A stretch of DNA of 32,105 bases from Campylobacterales bacterium (GTDB lineage: Bacteria > Campylobacterota > Campylobacteria > Campylobacterales > Nautiliaceae): NCBI GenBank assembly GCA_027019465.1, contig JALUWM010000141.1:1-32105 (forward strand). The letters are read 5' to 3'. The position numbers were made by a program, and so were the translations under genes. Shown in pieces: positions 8,972 through 19,095 of this stretch; within the stretch, counting starts at the first letter, position 1; each line of letters starts with the position of its first letter. The notes beneath the pieces are model-generated. The model had not been told where the DNA came from, did not search any database, and was given only the letters and a program-made list of their open reading frames with translations.

Positions 8972-11371
8972 ATGAGTGCAAATATTAAATGGTTTAAAGA
9001 AATAGGAATTAAAGACACAGCCGAAGTTGGAGGTAAAAACGCATCTTTAGGTGAAATGTACAATCATTTAACACCTCTTGGAGTAAATGTTCCAAACGGA
9101 TTTGCTGTAACAGCTACAGCTTACAGATATTATCTTGAATATAACAAATTAAATGAACCTTTGGCAAAATTATTTGAAAATTTCAATCCGGATAATATTG
9201 ATTTACTTCAAAAAGTAGGAAAAGAAGCCAGAGATATGATTATGAATGGAGTTGTTCCGGAAGATTTGAAAAAAGAGATTCTAAATGGATACAATGAACT
9301 TAAAAAAGAGTATGGAGAAGATGTTTCTGTTGCTGTTAGAAGTTCAGCAACAGCAGAAGATTCTCCAACAGCATCATTTGCCGGACAAAATGAAACTTAT
9401 TTAAACATTCAAGGTGACGATCATTTAATCTGGGCATATAAAATGTGTTTAGCAAGTAATTTTACAAATAGAAGTATCAACTATAAATATGTTCATAATT
9501 TTGACCCTATGAAAGTTTACTTATCTGCTGTTATTATGAAAATGGTAAGAAGCGACCTTGGCAGCAGCGGTGTTATGTTTAGTATTGACACCGAAACAGG
9601 ATTTAGAGATGTTGTATTTATCAATGCAGCTTTTGGACTTGGAGAAAATGTTGTCCAAGGAACAATTAATCCTGATTCATTTTTTATCCATAAACCGACA
9701 TACAAAAAAGGTTTTAAAGCTATTTTAAAAAGAAGTCTTGGAAATAAAGATAAAATGATGGTTTTTAGCCAAACTCTTCAAACAGCAAACTTGGCTAAAC
9801 AATGGACAAAAAACATCCCTACTCCAATTGATAAAAAAATGAAATTCGCAATAACCGATGAGGAAGCATTACAACTTGCCGATTGGGCTATGAAAATAGA
9901 AGATCACTATTCTAAGGTAAAAAATCATTATACACCAATGGATATGGAATGGGCAAAAGACGGAGTTGACGGAAAACTTTATATGGTTCAAGCAAGACCT
10001 GAGACTGTGCATTCACAAGAAAAAGCCACACAGTTTGAAATATACAGACTTACAGAAAAAGGAAAAATTCTTCTTACAGGAAATGCGGTGGGTGAAAAAA
10101 TAGGAGTAGGAAAAGTTACAGTTCTTCGCTCTATGGCAGAAGCCGATAAATTCAATGTTGGCGATGTTTTAGTAGCTCATACCACAAGTCCGGACTGGGA
10201 ACCTGTAATGAAAATAGCAAGTGCTATTATTACAGAAACCGGTGGTAGAACCTGCCATGCGGCAATAGTTAGTAGAGAGCTTGGAAAACCAGCAGTGGTT
10301 GGAGCGACTGATGCTATGAAAAAATTACACGATAATGAGGAAGTTACTGTAAGCTGTGCTGAGGGTGAAATTGGTAAAATTTATGAAGGTATTTTAAAAT
10401 ATGAAGTTGAAGATGTGGATATTTCAAAATTACCAAGACCTAAAACAAAAATTATGATGAATTTAGGTAATCCTGAATTAGCTTTCTCACTGGCAAAACT
10501 TCCGGTTGATGGAATAGGTCTAGCTAGAATGGAATTTATTATCAATAACTACATCAAAGCCCATCCAATGGCAATTAGACATCCAGAACTTCTAAGTGAA
10601 ACAGAAAAAGCTCTAATTGATGAACTGGCTTTCCCATTTAACGGAGATGCAAAAGATTTCTTTATTAAAACATTAAGCGAAGGTGTTGCAACTATTGCCG
10701 CAAGCGTATATCCTAAAAAATGTATCGTTAGAATGAGTGATTTTAAATCAAATGAATATGCAAATTTACTTGGCGGAAGACATTTTGAACCTATTGAAGA
10801 TAATCCAATGATTGGATTTAGAGGAGCTGCTAGATACTCCCATCCAAATTATAAAGATGGATTTGAACTTGAATGTCTTGCAATGAAAAGAGCAATTGAA
10901 GAGATGGGATTTGATAACATAGTTTTAATGATTCCGTTTTGTAGAAGAGTTGAAGAAGGAAAAAGAGTTAAAGAGACTATGAAAGAATTTGGGCTTGATA
11001 TAACCACTTATGTAATGTGTGAAATTCCAAATAATGTTATCCAAATAGATAAATTTCTTGAAATTTATGACGGTATAAGTATCGGAACAAACGATTTAAC
11101 TCAGCTAACTCTTGGAGTAGACAGAGATTCTCAAATAGTTGCATTTGATTATGATGAAAGAGACGAAGGTGTTAAAACAATGGTAAAAATGGCTATTGAA
11201 GGTGCTAAAAGAAACGGCAAATATAATGGACTTTGCGGACAGGCACCAAGTGACTATCCTGAATTTGCTGAATTTTTAGTTAAAATTGGAATTGAAAGTA
11301 TGAGTCTAAATCCTGACAGTGTTTTAAAAATTATAAAAGACATAGCCGAAATGGAGAAAAAAAATGGCTGA
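8972..11371 (+). CDS. ppsA: Phosphoenolpyruvate synthase (pyruvate, water dikinase)
   Basis: N-terminal GGKNASLGEMY, AVRSSATAEDSPTASFAGQ, phosphohistidine TGGRTCHAAIVSRELGKPAVVG, C-terminal GLCGQAPSDYPEFAEFLVKIGIESMSLNPDSV. Confidence 0.95.
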   Translation: MSANIKWFKEIGIKDTAEVGGKNASLGEMYNHLTPLGVNVPNGFAVTATAYRYYLEYNKLNEPLAKLFENFNPDNIDLLQKVGKEARDMIMNGVVPEDLKKEILNGYNELKKEYGEDVSVAVRSSATAEDSPTASFAGQNETYLNIQGDDHLIWAYKMCLASNFTNRSINYKYVHNFDPMKVYLSAVIMKMVRSDLGSSGVMFSIDTETGFRDVVFINAAFGLGENVVQGTINPDSFFIHKPTYKKGFKAILKRSLGNKDKMMVFSQTLQTANLAKQWTKNIPTPIDKKMKFAITDEEALQLADWAMKIEDHYSKVKNHYTPMDMEWAKDGVDGKLYMVQARPETVHSQEKATQFEIYRLTEKGKILLTGNAVGEKIGVGKVTVLRSMAEADKFNVGDVLVAHTTSPDWEPVMKIASAIITETGGRTCHAAIVSRELGKPAVVGATDAMKKLHDNEEVTVSCAEGEIGKIYEGILKYEVEDVDISKLPRPKTKIMMNLGNPELAFSLAKLPVDGIGLARMEFIINNYIKAHPMAIRHPELLSETEKALIDELAFPFNGDAKDFFIKTLSEGVATIAASVYPKKCIVRMSDFKSNEYANLLGGRHFEPIEDNPMIGFRGAARYSHPNYKDGFELECLAMKRAIEEMGFDNIVLMIPFCRRVEEGKRVKETMKEFGLDITTYVMCEIPNNVIQIDKFLEIYDGISIGTNDLTQLTLGVDRDSQIVAFDYDERDEGVKTMVKMAIEGAKRNGKYNGLCGQAPSDYPEFAEFLVKIGIESMSLNPDSVLKIIKDIAEMEKKNG

Positions 11372-12770
11372 TAAAAAACAAACTTATGAACAAAGCCACG
11401 GAGCGGCAAAAGTCGTTACCGGTTCGGCTCACCTTCTTGTTACAGAAAAAAGTAAAATATTGATAGACTGTGGTATGTTTCAAGGTAAAAACGAACATAT
11501 GAATGACGAACCTTTTACTTTTGATGCAAAAAAAATAGATGCTGTTATTTTAACACACGGCCACTTAGACCATGTGGGAAGGCTTCCCTTACTTTATAAA
11601 TTGGGATTCAAAGGTAAAATTTATGCCCACCCTATTACATTTGATATAGCAAAAGTTGTTTTAATGGACAGTGGAAAACTGCAAGAAGAAGAGTATGAAA
11701 CAAAATATAAAAAAGCTCAAAGAGTAGGAAAAGAAAATCTTATAAAAAAACCACTTTATACAAAAGACGATGTAAAAGCAATGTTTAAAAAAATGAAAAA
11801 AAATTTCATTGAATATAAAAAACCAGTGAAAATCACAAAAGACATAAAAGCTACATTTAAAGATGCCGGGCATATTCTTGGAAGCGCTTTTGTAGAAATT
11901 GATTATAAAGAATTTGGAATAACAAAAAGAGTTGTTTTTAGTGGAGACTTGGGGAATAAAGACAATAATATTTTACCTGAAGTCAAAAAGCCTACATACA
12001 CAGATGCTCTTTTTATAGAATCAACTTACGGGGATAGAAATCATAAAAGCTTTGAAAAGAGTAAAGTTGAATTTAAAAAAGTAATTGTAGACACATTAAT
12101 TAACGGAGGAAATGTTGTTATACCTTCATTTGCAATAGAAAGAGCCCAACAGCTTCTTTGTATTTTAAAAGAGATGAGTGAAGAAAAATCTCTTCCAAAA
12201 GATGCAAAAGTATTTCTTGATTCTCCAATGGCAAGTAAAGTTACCAATGTTTATAAAAAATGGGATCATTTCTTAAGAAAAAACTGCCAAAAATATAATA
12301 ATCACCCGTTTGAATTCCCTCAATTAAGACTTGTAAAAGATGTAGAAGAATCAAAAAAAATAAATTCTATTACAAGAGGCGCTGTAATTATTGCAGGTAG
12401 CGGAATGTGTAACGGTGGTAGAATTTTACACCACTTTAAACACAATATCTGGAATCATAAAAACAGTATTCTTTTTGTAGGTTATCAGGCAGAAGGAACA
12501 CTTGGAAGAAAAATAATTGAAGGTGCCAGATATATAAGAATTTATCATGAAGAAATAGCCATTAAAGCAAAAATTCATACAATAAACGGATTTTCAGCAC
12601 ATGCCGGACAAAACGAACTGCTTGAATGGATGAGTGAATTTAAAGAATTAAACAGAATTTTTTTAATACACGGAGAATATGATAAACAATTAGTGCTTAA
12701 AAAAGTAACAGAAGAAAAACTAAACAAACCTGTTCATATAGTAGAAATGAGGGAGAAAATTTATCTTTAA
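11364..12770 (+). CDS. Metallo-beta-lactamase fold beta-CASP ribonuclease (TTHA0252-like / CPSF73 family)
   Basis: VVTGSAHLL, CGMFQGKNE, LTHGHLDHVGRLPLL, GHILGSAFVEI, SGDLGNKDN, ESTYGDRNHK, GSGMCNGGRILHHFKHN, GFSAHAGQNELLEWM. Confidence 0.9.
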   Translation: MADKKQTYEQSHGAAKVVTGSAHLLVTEKSKILIDCGMFQGKNEHMNDEPFTFDAKKIDAVILTHGHLDHVGRLPLLYKLGFKGKIYAHPITFDIAKVVLMDSGKLQEEEYETKYKKAQRVGKENLIKKPLYTKDDVKAMFKKMKKNFIEYKKPVKITKDIKATFKDAGHILGSAFVEIDYKEFGITKRVVFSGDLGNKDNNILPEVKKPTYTDALFIESTYGDRNHKSFEKSKVEFKKVIVDTLINGGNVVIPSFAIERAQQLLCILKEMSEEKSLPKDAKVFLDSPMASKVTNVYKKWDHFLRKNCQKYNNHPFEFPQLRLVKDVEESKKINSITRGAVIIAGSGMCNGGRILHHFKHNIWNHKNSILFVGYQAEGTLGRKIIEGARYIRIYHEEIAIKAKIHTINGFSAHAGQNELLEWMSEFKELNRIFLIHGEYDKQLVLKKVTEEKLNKPVHIVEMREKIYL

Positions 12771-12776
12771 TTTTTC

Positions 12777-13796
12777 CTACCCCATAGGATATAAAATTTC
12801 ATTTTGAAGTTTTTTGATATCCTTTAAAATTTCCCTGTTTAATTTAATATCTGCGGCTTCTAAAGAAGATTCTAGCTGCTCTAATTTTCTAGCTCCAATA
12901 ATTGTAGAAGCAACAAAAGAGAAATGTTTTGAATAAGCAACCGCTAAAGTTACAGGATGAATGTTATATTTTTTGGCAATTTCTAAAAATTTTTCGGTGG
13001 CTTTTAGAGTTTTTTCATTATAAAATCTTTTTGCGTGATTTTTAACTCTTTTGTTTGGGTAATTCATATAAAATATAAATCTGGCATCAAGTGGAGGATT
13101 TGAAGTATTGTATTTCCCGCTTAAAATTCCGCCGGCTATAGGAGAGTATGGAAGAAGTGAAATATTTTCTTTTTTACATACATACTCAAGCTCATCAAAA
13201 AATCTTGGATTAAGAAGACTGAAATTATTTTGAATAGATTCAAATCTTGCTAAATTTTCATATTTAGCTACCGTATTTGCTTTTGTAAGTCCGTATGCAG
13301 TGTCATTTGAAGTACCTAAATATCTCACTTTTCCTTCTCTCACTAACTCATCAAAAGCCCTCATTGTCTCTTCAACAGGCACTATGGTATCTGGCCAATG
13401 CTGCTGATACAAATCAATATAATCTGTTTTTAATCTTTTAAGACTTCCTTCAATAGCTCTTTTGATATGAAACCTGTCCATTGCCGTAAGACCGTATCTA
13501 ACAGGCGGAACATACCATCCGCTCGCAGCCCCTGCTACTTTACTTGCTAAAATTATGCTCTCTCTTGGCTTTGTTTTTAGCCATTCACCTACTATCTCTT
13601 CCGTAAAACCTGCATATTTAGCTTCAGGAGGAACTGGATAAAGCTCGGCCGTATCATAAAAATTAATTCCTTTTTCATATGCTTTATCTAATATTTTAAA
13701 AGCCTCTTTTTTATCAGTTGTGCTTCCAAAAGTCATTGTCCCTAGACACAAGACACTGACTCTAAGTCCGCTTTTTCCTATATATCTGTATTCCAA
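12777..13796 (-). CDS. Aldo/keto reductase (Tas-like)
   Basis: MEYRYIGKSGLRVSVLCLGTMTFGS, INFYDTAELYPVPP, YIDLYQQHWPD, LPYSPIAGGILSGKY. Confidence 0.9.
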   Translation of the reverse strand: MEYRYIGKSGLRVSVLCLGTMTFGSTTDKKEAFKILDKAYEKGINFYDTAELYPVPPEAKYAGFTEEIVGEWLKTKPRESIILASKVAGAASGWYVPPVRYGLTAMDRFHIKRAIEGSLKRLKTDYIDLYQQHWPDTIVPVEETMRAFDELVREGKVRYLGTSNDTAYGLTKANTVAKYENLARFESIQNNFSLLNPRFFDELEYVCKKENISLLPYSPIAGGILSGKYNTSNPPLDARFIFYMNYPNKRVKNHAKRFYNEKTLKATEKFLEIAKKYNIHPVTLAVAYSKHFSFVASTIIGARKLEQLESSLEAADIKLNREILKDIKKLQNEILYPMG

Positions 13797-13805
13797 ATTC
13801 TGCCT

Positions 13806-14465
13806 TTATAAATAAGAATTAAGTAAAGCGCTACCGACTCTTATCATATTACTGCCCTCTTGAATTGCAATTTCAAAATCCCCGCTCATTCCCATTGAGC
13901 AAATTTTTGCCCCGTATGGTTTTAATTTATCAAAAATTTCATATGTTAATCTAAAACTTTTTCTAATTTCTTTTTCATCATCGATGTGAGCCCCTATTGT
14001 CATAACACCTTGAAGATTTATATTATTTAGATTTTCTTTTATTTTAAGATATGTCTCAACGGCTTCCTCCACAGCAAGTCCCTGTTTTGAATCTTCACCC
14101 GCCGAATTTATTTCAAGAAGACATCTTACAGGTTTTTTGGCCCTTTTATCAACAGCCTCAGCTATTTCATAAGAATTTATGGATTGAATCATAAAAGGAT
14201 TTAGGCTTAAAAGTTTGTTAATTTTATTTTTTTGCAAATTTCCTATAAAATGCCACTCTATCGGATAATCTTTGAGGGCATCTACTTTTTTTTCCATAAC
14301 CTGAATCCTGTTTTCCCCAAATGCCCTTTGACCTTCGTTATATAATCGTTTTAAAGGCTCAATATCTTCTGTATATTTTGTAACGGCCACAATCTGCACA
14401 ATTAAATGCTCGCTTCTTTTAAGCCTAGCGGCCTCTACTTTTTGTATTAACTCATCTAATCTCAT
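13806..14465 (-). CDS. yggS: YggS/PROSC family PLP homeostasis protein
   Basis: VAVTKYTEDIE, FGENRIQ, IEWHFIGNLQKNK, SMGMSGDFEIAIQEGSNMIRVGSALL. Start set to MRLDEL because GGAGGT lies just upstream; the ORF track starts 15 nt earlier. Confidence 0.92.
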   Translation of the reverse strand: MRLDELIQKVEAARLKRSEHLIVQIVAVTKYTEDIEPLKRLYNEGQRAFGENRIQVMEKKVDALKDYPIEWHFIGNLQKNKINKLLSLNPFMIQSINSYEIAEAVDKRAKKPVRCLLEINSAGEDSKQGLAVEEAVETYLKIKENLNNINLQGVMTIGAHIDDEKEIRKSFRLTYEIFDKLKPYGAKICSMGMSGDFEIAIQEGSNMIRVGSALLNSYL

Positions 14466-14466
14466 T

Positions 14467-15510
14467 TTAACCTCCAACAAGTCTTGTTATATCATTATAC
14501 ATTCCAAGCAGCATAAGCCCCCCTAAAAATACCCAGCCGGCAATAGTCAGTTTTACCATCACACTCTCATTTAATTCTCTTTTAAATAAAGCTTCATACA
14601 GATTAAACATTATATGCCCCCCGTCAAGTGCGGGAATAGGAAGTAAATTAAGAATGCCAAGATTTACGCTAAGAAGCGCCATTAACAATAAAAGAGGCTG
14701 TGTTCCGTAATCAGCGACTTTTGCCGTTACATCCACTATTCCTATAGGTCCGCTTATTGTTTTAAGCCCGATAGAGCCGGTTACTAATTTTTCAAGTCCT
14801 TTGACAATCAGCGTAGAATCATTTTTAAATTTTTCAAAACTCACAGGAATTGCCTCACCTAAAGAATATCTGACTTTTATAATTTTACCGCTTGGAATTA
14901 TTCCTATAATTTTTCTTTTTACTTTTTCTGAGAATATATCTTTGGCTTCAACAATTTTAGGCTTTAAGGTTATATCAATAATTTTACCGTTTCTTAAAAC
15001 CATAATATTTAAAATATCTGATTTTTTTTCTATCTTAGGAATATCATTCCACGATTTTATTTTATATCCGTTAACCTGTATAATTTTATCTCCCGGTTTT
15101 AAAACTTTAAAAGCAGGAGTGTTTGGCATTGTTTTACCGACAATCGGAGCCAATGTCTGCCAACCGCTCAGGGCTATAAAAAAATATATTAAAAAAGCCA
15201 ATAAAAAATTAAATCCGGGTCCCCCAAGTAAAATCAGTATCTTTTGCCATGGAGATTTTACATTATATGAATCAGGGTCATTTGATTTAGCAAGAGGGTC
15301 TGAATCATCCTGACCTTTCATTTGAACATAACCTCCAAGAGGCACGGCGCTTATACACCAGTTTGTGCCTTTGAAATTTTTACAGATTAGTTTTTTACCA
15401 AAACCTATTGAAAAAACTTCTACTTTAACACCTACCAATCTTGCCATTAAAAAGTGGCCTAATTCATGAAAAAATATTAAAAATGATAGAATAATAACAG
15501 CACTAAGCAT
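14467..15510 (-). CDS. rseP: RIP/site-2 membrane zinc metalloprotease RseP
   Basis: FHELGHFLMARLVGVKVEVFSIGFGKKL, PLGGYVQMKG, PDZ region PAFKVLKPGDKIIQVNG, NLLPIPALDGGHIMF. Confidence 0.95.
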   Translation of the reverse strand: MLSAVIILSFLIFFHELGHFLMARLVGVKVEVFSIGFGKKLICKNFKGTNWCISAVPLGGYVQMKGQDDSDPLAKSNDPDSYNVKSPWQKILILLGGPGFNFLLAFLIYFFIALSGWQTLAPIVGKTMPNTPAFKVLKPGDKIIQVNGYKIKSWNDIPKIEKKSDILNIMVLRNGKIIDITLKPKIVEAKDIFSEKVKRKIIGIIPSGKIIKVRYSLGEAIPVSFEKFKNDSTLIVKGLEKLVTGSIGLKTISGPIGIVDVTAKVADYGTQPLLLLMALLSVNLGILNLLPIPALDGGHIMFNLYEALFKRELNESVMVKLTIAGWVFLGGLMLLGMYNDITRLVGG

Positions 15511-16093
15511 TTTGTGCCTTAATATAAACTTTCAGATAATCAAGTCCGCTGTAAATTGTTAACACAACCGCAATCCATAAAAGAATATTCGCAAAAGGCC
15601 AGTTCATAAGCAAAAACCCGATAGCCCCCATTTGAGAGACTGTTTTAACTTTTCCGGCAAATGAAGCCTTTACACTAAGACCTTCACTCGCCATAGCAAC
15701 CCTAAGGCCTGTTATAAAAAATTCTCTGACCAAAATCAGATAAACAGCCCAAGGATTAGCCCTGTGAAGAAAAAGCAAACCTAAAAACGCACCTAAAACC
15801 AGCATTTTATCAGCCAATGGGTCAAGAATTTCCCCTAACTTACTTACAGCATTAAAATTTCTGGCAATATATCCGTCAAAAAAATCTGTAATAGATGCTA
15901 TTACAAAAATAAGTGCGGCAAAAAAATCAAGCCATGATGGATGAATATGGAATATGTTTCTGTTTACCAAAAACAGATACATCAAAAAAGCCAGTAAAAT
16001 TCTTATACCGGCTAGAATATTAGGAACATTCTTAAGTCTCTTTTGCCATTTGAGATAATTATATATTTTTCTGCCCTCAGGTGTAATAACCAA
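15503..16093 (-). CDS. pgsA: CDP-diacylglycerol--glycerol-3-phosphate 3-phosphatidyltransferase
   Basis: CDP-alcohol transferase motif ITDFFDGYIARNFNAVSKLGEILDPLADKML; overlaps rseP by 8 nt. Confidence 0.92.
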   Translation of the reverse strand: MVITPEGRKIYNYLKWQKRLKNVPNILAGIRILLAFLMYLFLVNRNIFHIHPSWLDFFAALIFVIASITDFFDGYIARNFNAVSKLGEILDPLADKMLVLGAFLGLLFLHRANPWAVYLILVREFFITGLRVAMASEGLSVKASFAGKVKTVSQMGAIGFLLMNWPFANILLWIAVVLTIYSGLDYLKVYIKAQNA

Positions 16094-16095
16094 TA

Positions 16096-16872
16096 TTAAG
16101 CCTTACATCCAAATGTAGTCCCGCCGTCAACTATAAAAGTCTGACCTGTAATCCAGCCGGCCTCATCTGTGCATAAAAAATACGCAATTCCCGCTAAATC
16201 TTTTGGAATCCCCATTCTGTTTAAAGGGCTTCTTTTTTCTACTTCTGATTTTACTTCTTCATAATTTGGAAATGCTTTTAAAGCATCAGTATCAATAGGC
16301 CCTCCGCTTATTGCATTTACTCTGATACCTTTATTTCCAAGCTCGCAGGCTGCATATTTTACCATTGTTTCAACTGCCGCTTTATTACTTCCGTGTCCTG
16401 CGTAATTTGTTGTATAAACAAGATTACCTGTAGAGCTGAGTGAGATTATAACTCCACCGCCTGTTTTTTCCATTCTTTTTGAAGCCTCTTGGGCACCTAC
16501 TACAAAAGCACTTACAGTTGCTGTATAAATATTACAAAGTCCTCTTGGTTTTAGTCTCATAAAAGGACCAAATCCCCCAACAACCGCTCTACCGCTGATA
16601 ATTGCATTTGAGATAAAAAAATCCACTCTTTCAAAATCTTCATCAATTTGCTTAAATAAATCTTTATATGTTTCAGGTTCAAGTATATTTAATTTATAGG
16701 CTTTTGCTTTAATGCCAAATTTCTCACTCCATTCAATAGCTAAATTGTTTGCCACTTCTTCATTTGAATTATATGTAAAAGCAATATTTACACCCTCTTT
16801 TGCAAAACGCTTAGCTATTGCTTTTCCTATTCCTCTTGTAGCACCGCTTATTACTAATGTTTTATTTTTCAA
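16096..16872 (-). CDS. SDR oxidoreductase of enoyl-ACP reductase type (FabL/FabI-like)
   Basis: Rossmann GATRGIGKAIAKRFAKEG. The catalytic spacing is Tyr-X6-Lys (YAGHGSNK), the ENR pattern, not the classical SDR Tyr-X3-Lys. Confidence 0.8.
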   Translation of the reverse strand: MKNKTLVISGATRGIGKAIAKRFAKEGVNIAFTYNSNEEVANNLAIEWSEKFGIKAKAYKLNILEPETYKDLFKQIDEDFERVDFFISNAIISGRAVVGGFGPFMRLKPRGLCNIYTATVSAFVVGAQEASKRMEKTGGGVIISLSSTGNLVYTTNYAGHGSNKAAVETMVKYAACELGNKGIRVNAISGGPIDTDALKAFPNYEEVKSEVEKRSPLNRMGIPKDLAGIAYFLCTDEAGWITGQTFIVDGGTTFGCKA

Positions 16873-16881
16873 ATTATCCCC

Positions 16882-17748
16882 TTATAAATATTTTTTCATT
16901 ACTTCTTTTATTTTTCTTTTACTCTCTTCACTTGGCTCAACTAAAGGAAGTCTATACTCAAGTGTTGGTAAAAGTCCTGCTTCATACATTGCATATTTTA
17001 TTGGAATTGGATTGCTTTCAACAAATAAAACTTTATTAATATCATAAAGTTCTTCATTTATATTTTTTGCTTTTAAAAATTCCCCTTTTAACGCGTGATG
17101 AACCATTTTTGCCATTTTTTTTGGTAAAAGATTTGAAGTTACTGAAATAACACCTTTTCCACCACTTGCAATTACCGGATAATTAATTGCATCATCTCCG
17201 CTTAAAACACTTATAGAACTTTTAGCCATAAGGGCAACTACATTTTCTATTTTTCCTGTTGCTTCTTTAATTGCTACAATATTTTCTATATCTTCAAATA
17301 ATTTAACAGCTGTATTAACTTCAATATTACTGCAAGTTCTACCTGGTACATTATAAATAACAACAGGAATATTAATTGAATTTGCTATAGCTTTAAAATG
17401 CTCATAAAGTCCCTTTTGATTTGGTTTGTTGTAATAAGGACTTACACTCAAAATTGCATCTGCTCCGCATTTTTGGGCAAACTTAGCCAAATCCTGAGCT
17501 TCATGTGTAGAATTACTTCCAGCTCCAGCTAAAACTTTTGTATTACTTCCTTTACAAACTTCAACTGCGATTTCAATACATTTTTTATGTTCATTGTGAG
17601 TTAAAGTTGCACTCTCTCCTGTAGTTCCGACAGGCACAACCCAGTCAATATTATTATCTATTTGTCTCTTAATCAGTTTTGCATAGGTCTCTTCATCTAT
17701 TTTTCCGTTTTTAAACGATGTAACTAAAGCGGTCATTGCACCTTGCAT
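16882..17748 (-). CDS. dapA: 4-hydroxy-tetrahydrodipicolinate synthase
   Basis: [47 protein letters not shown]. Confidence 0.95.
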   Translation of the reverse strand: MQGAMTALVTSFKNGKIDEETYAKLIKRQIDNNIDWVVPVGTTGESATLTHNEHKKCIEIAVEVCKGSNTKVLAGAGSNSTHEAQDLAKFAQKCGADAILSVSPYYNKPNQKGLYEHFKAIANSINIPVVIYNVPGRTCSNIEVNTAVKLFEDIENIVAIKEATGKIENVVALMAKSSISVLSGDDAINYPVIASGGKGVISVTSNLLPKKMAKMVHHALKGEFLKAKNINEELYDINKVLFVESNPIPIKYAMYEAGLLPTLEYRLPLVEPSEESKRKIKEVMKKYL

Positions 17749-17767
17749 ATTTTTCCTTTTTTATGAA

Positions 17768-17773
17768 ATTATA
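17768..17773 (-). promoter_or_regulatory. -10 element (TATAAT) for dapA operon
   Basis: Minus strand reads ...ctattttgcTATAATttcataaaaaaggaaaaatATG-dapA; distance to the start is consistent. Confidence 0.5.
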
Positions 17774-17799
17774 GCAAAATAGAAAGAAAGAAAAATTTT

Positions 17800-18984
17800 T
17801 TATTTATAAATAATTCCTGTAGATAAATCATTAAGTATCAATGCACTTGTGATATTATTAAATTTAGCATTAATATATAATATTTTTGTATTTGTTAAAA
17901 GATTAAGAGCTTGAAGATAATTAGTTAATGTTATATAATGTTTCATATATGCTGTTTTTAAAGCTGTTAAATTATTTTGTGCGGACATAACAGCAGAATT
18001 TAATAAAGATAAAGACTTTCTAGAAGTTTTATATTGATTATAATATTTTATATATTCCATTTTTTGTTGAATAAGCAATCTATTATATTGTGAATTTATA
18101 CTTAATGCTTCCATATCAGCAGCCTGAACACTTTTATTTATACCTCCGTAAAAATGCATTTTCAAACCTACGGTAAAAGTATAACTATCTCCATTACCTG
18201 TAGGATCATTATTATATTCTTTTTGCATACCTACAAACATTTTAGGAAGCCAAGATTTTTTTAAAGAAATTGCTTTTATCATATATTTTTTAGCTTCATT
18301 TTTATTAAGCTTTAAAATTGGATCATATTTTAAAAATTGAGATAAATTAGCATTTAATTGCACAAATGAAAGTTTAGGTATTTTAGGAGAATATAAAGAT
18401 AGTGTTGATTTCATTGTATTAAGAATATTTTCTGTTTTTTGAATTTTATACTGCAATAAGACAACATCATTTGCAAACTTAATATATTCTAATTTAGATT
18501 TATTTCCTGCTTTAACTGATTGTTGCAAAGATTTTTCAAGTAATACTTGATTTTTTAATATTTGTTTATATAAATTTAAAATTGCTTTTGTTTTTTGATA
18601 TGCCCCAATCATCTTAATCAATGAAATAAAAAGTGCTCTTTTTTGAATATCTAATTTAATATCTTTAGATTTCACAGATAAAAAAATAAGTTTAATTTTA
18701 TTTTTATTTGTATTAAAAATATCTATTTCATCTTGAATATTGAAATATGTTTTATTAAAAGGTTTTGAAAGATATTTATCTTTTCTTTTATTAAAAGAAG
18801 TACTAAATAAAATATTAAAAAATCTATCATTTTTTAATGCAGAAATTTTTAAATTTTTAGTCTTATTAAGATAAATTTGCTCTTTATCTAATTTTAGAGT
18901 ATGTAAAGCATTATGATAAAAATCTAAAACTGAAGCATAAGAATTCTGTAAAACGAAAAATAATAAAAAAATAACTTTATACAT
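17800..18984 (-). CDS. TolC-family outer membrane efflux protein
   Basis: Signal peptide MYKVIFLLFFVLQNSYA, long coiled-coil helices, divergent from MFP/RND genes. Start placed at MYKVIF (18984) rather than 19056 because the upstream ORF extension is AT-rich leader. Confidence 0.75.
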   Translation of the reverse strand: MYKVIFLLFFVLQNSYASVLDFYHNALHTLKLDKEQIYLNKTKNLKISALKNDRFFNILFSTSFNKRKDKYLSKPFNKTYFNIQDEIDIFNTNKNKIKLIFLSVKSKDIKLDIQKRALFISLIKMIGAYQKTKAILNLYKQILKNQVLLEKSLQQSVKAGNKSKLEYIKFANDVVLLQYKIQKTENILNTMKSTLSLYSPKIPKLSFVQLNANLSQFLKYDPILKLNKNEAKKYMIKAISLKKSWLPKMFVGMQKEYNNDPTGNGDSYTFTVGLKMHFYGGINKSVQAADMEALSINSQYNRLLIQQKMEYIKYYNQYKTSRKSLSLLNSAVMSAQNNLTALKTAYMKHYITLTNYLQALNLLTNTKILYINAKFNNITSALILNDLSTGIIYK

Positions 18985-19095
18985 AATAAAAACCTTTTTT
19001 TTAATAAAATTTAAGTAATTAATTGAAATTATAATTAAATTATAATATAATATCAACTAATTATTATTAAACCAACGAACAATTAAGGATTACAA

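Noticed and set aside
12768-12780. Bidirectional terminator between convergent RNase and aldo/keto reductase genes
   Set aside because: Only 6 bp separate the stop codons and no stem-loop is visible.
14801-15313. 170 aa plus-strand ORF
   Set aside because: Fully antisense to the well-supported rseP gene; no RBS or recognisable family.
16712-17047. Plus-strand ORFs of 111 aa and 60 aa
   Set aside because: Antisense to the ENR-type SDR and dapA, with no coding signature.
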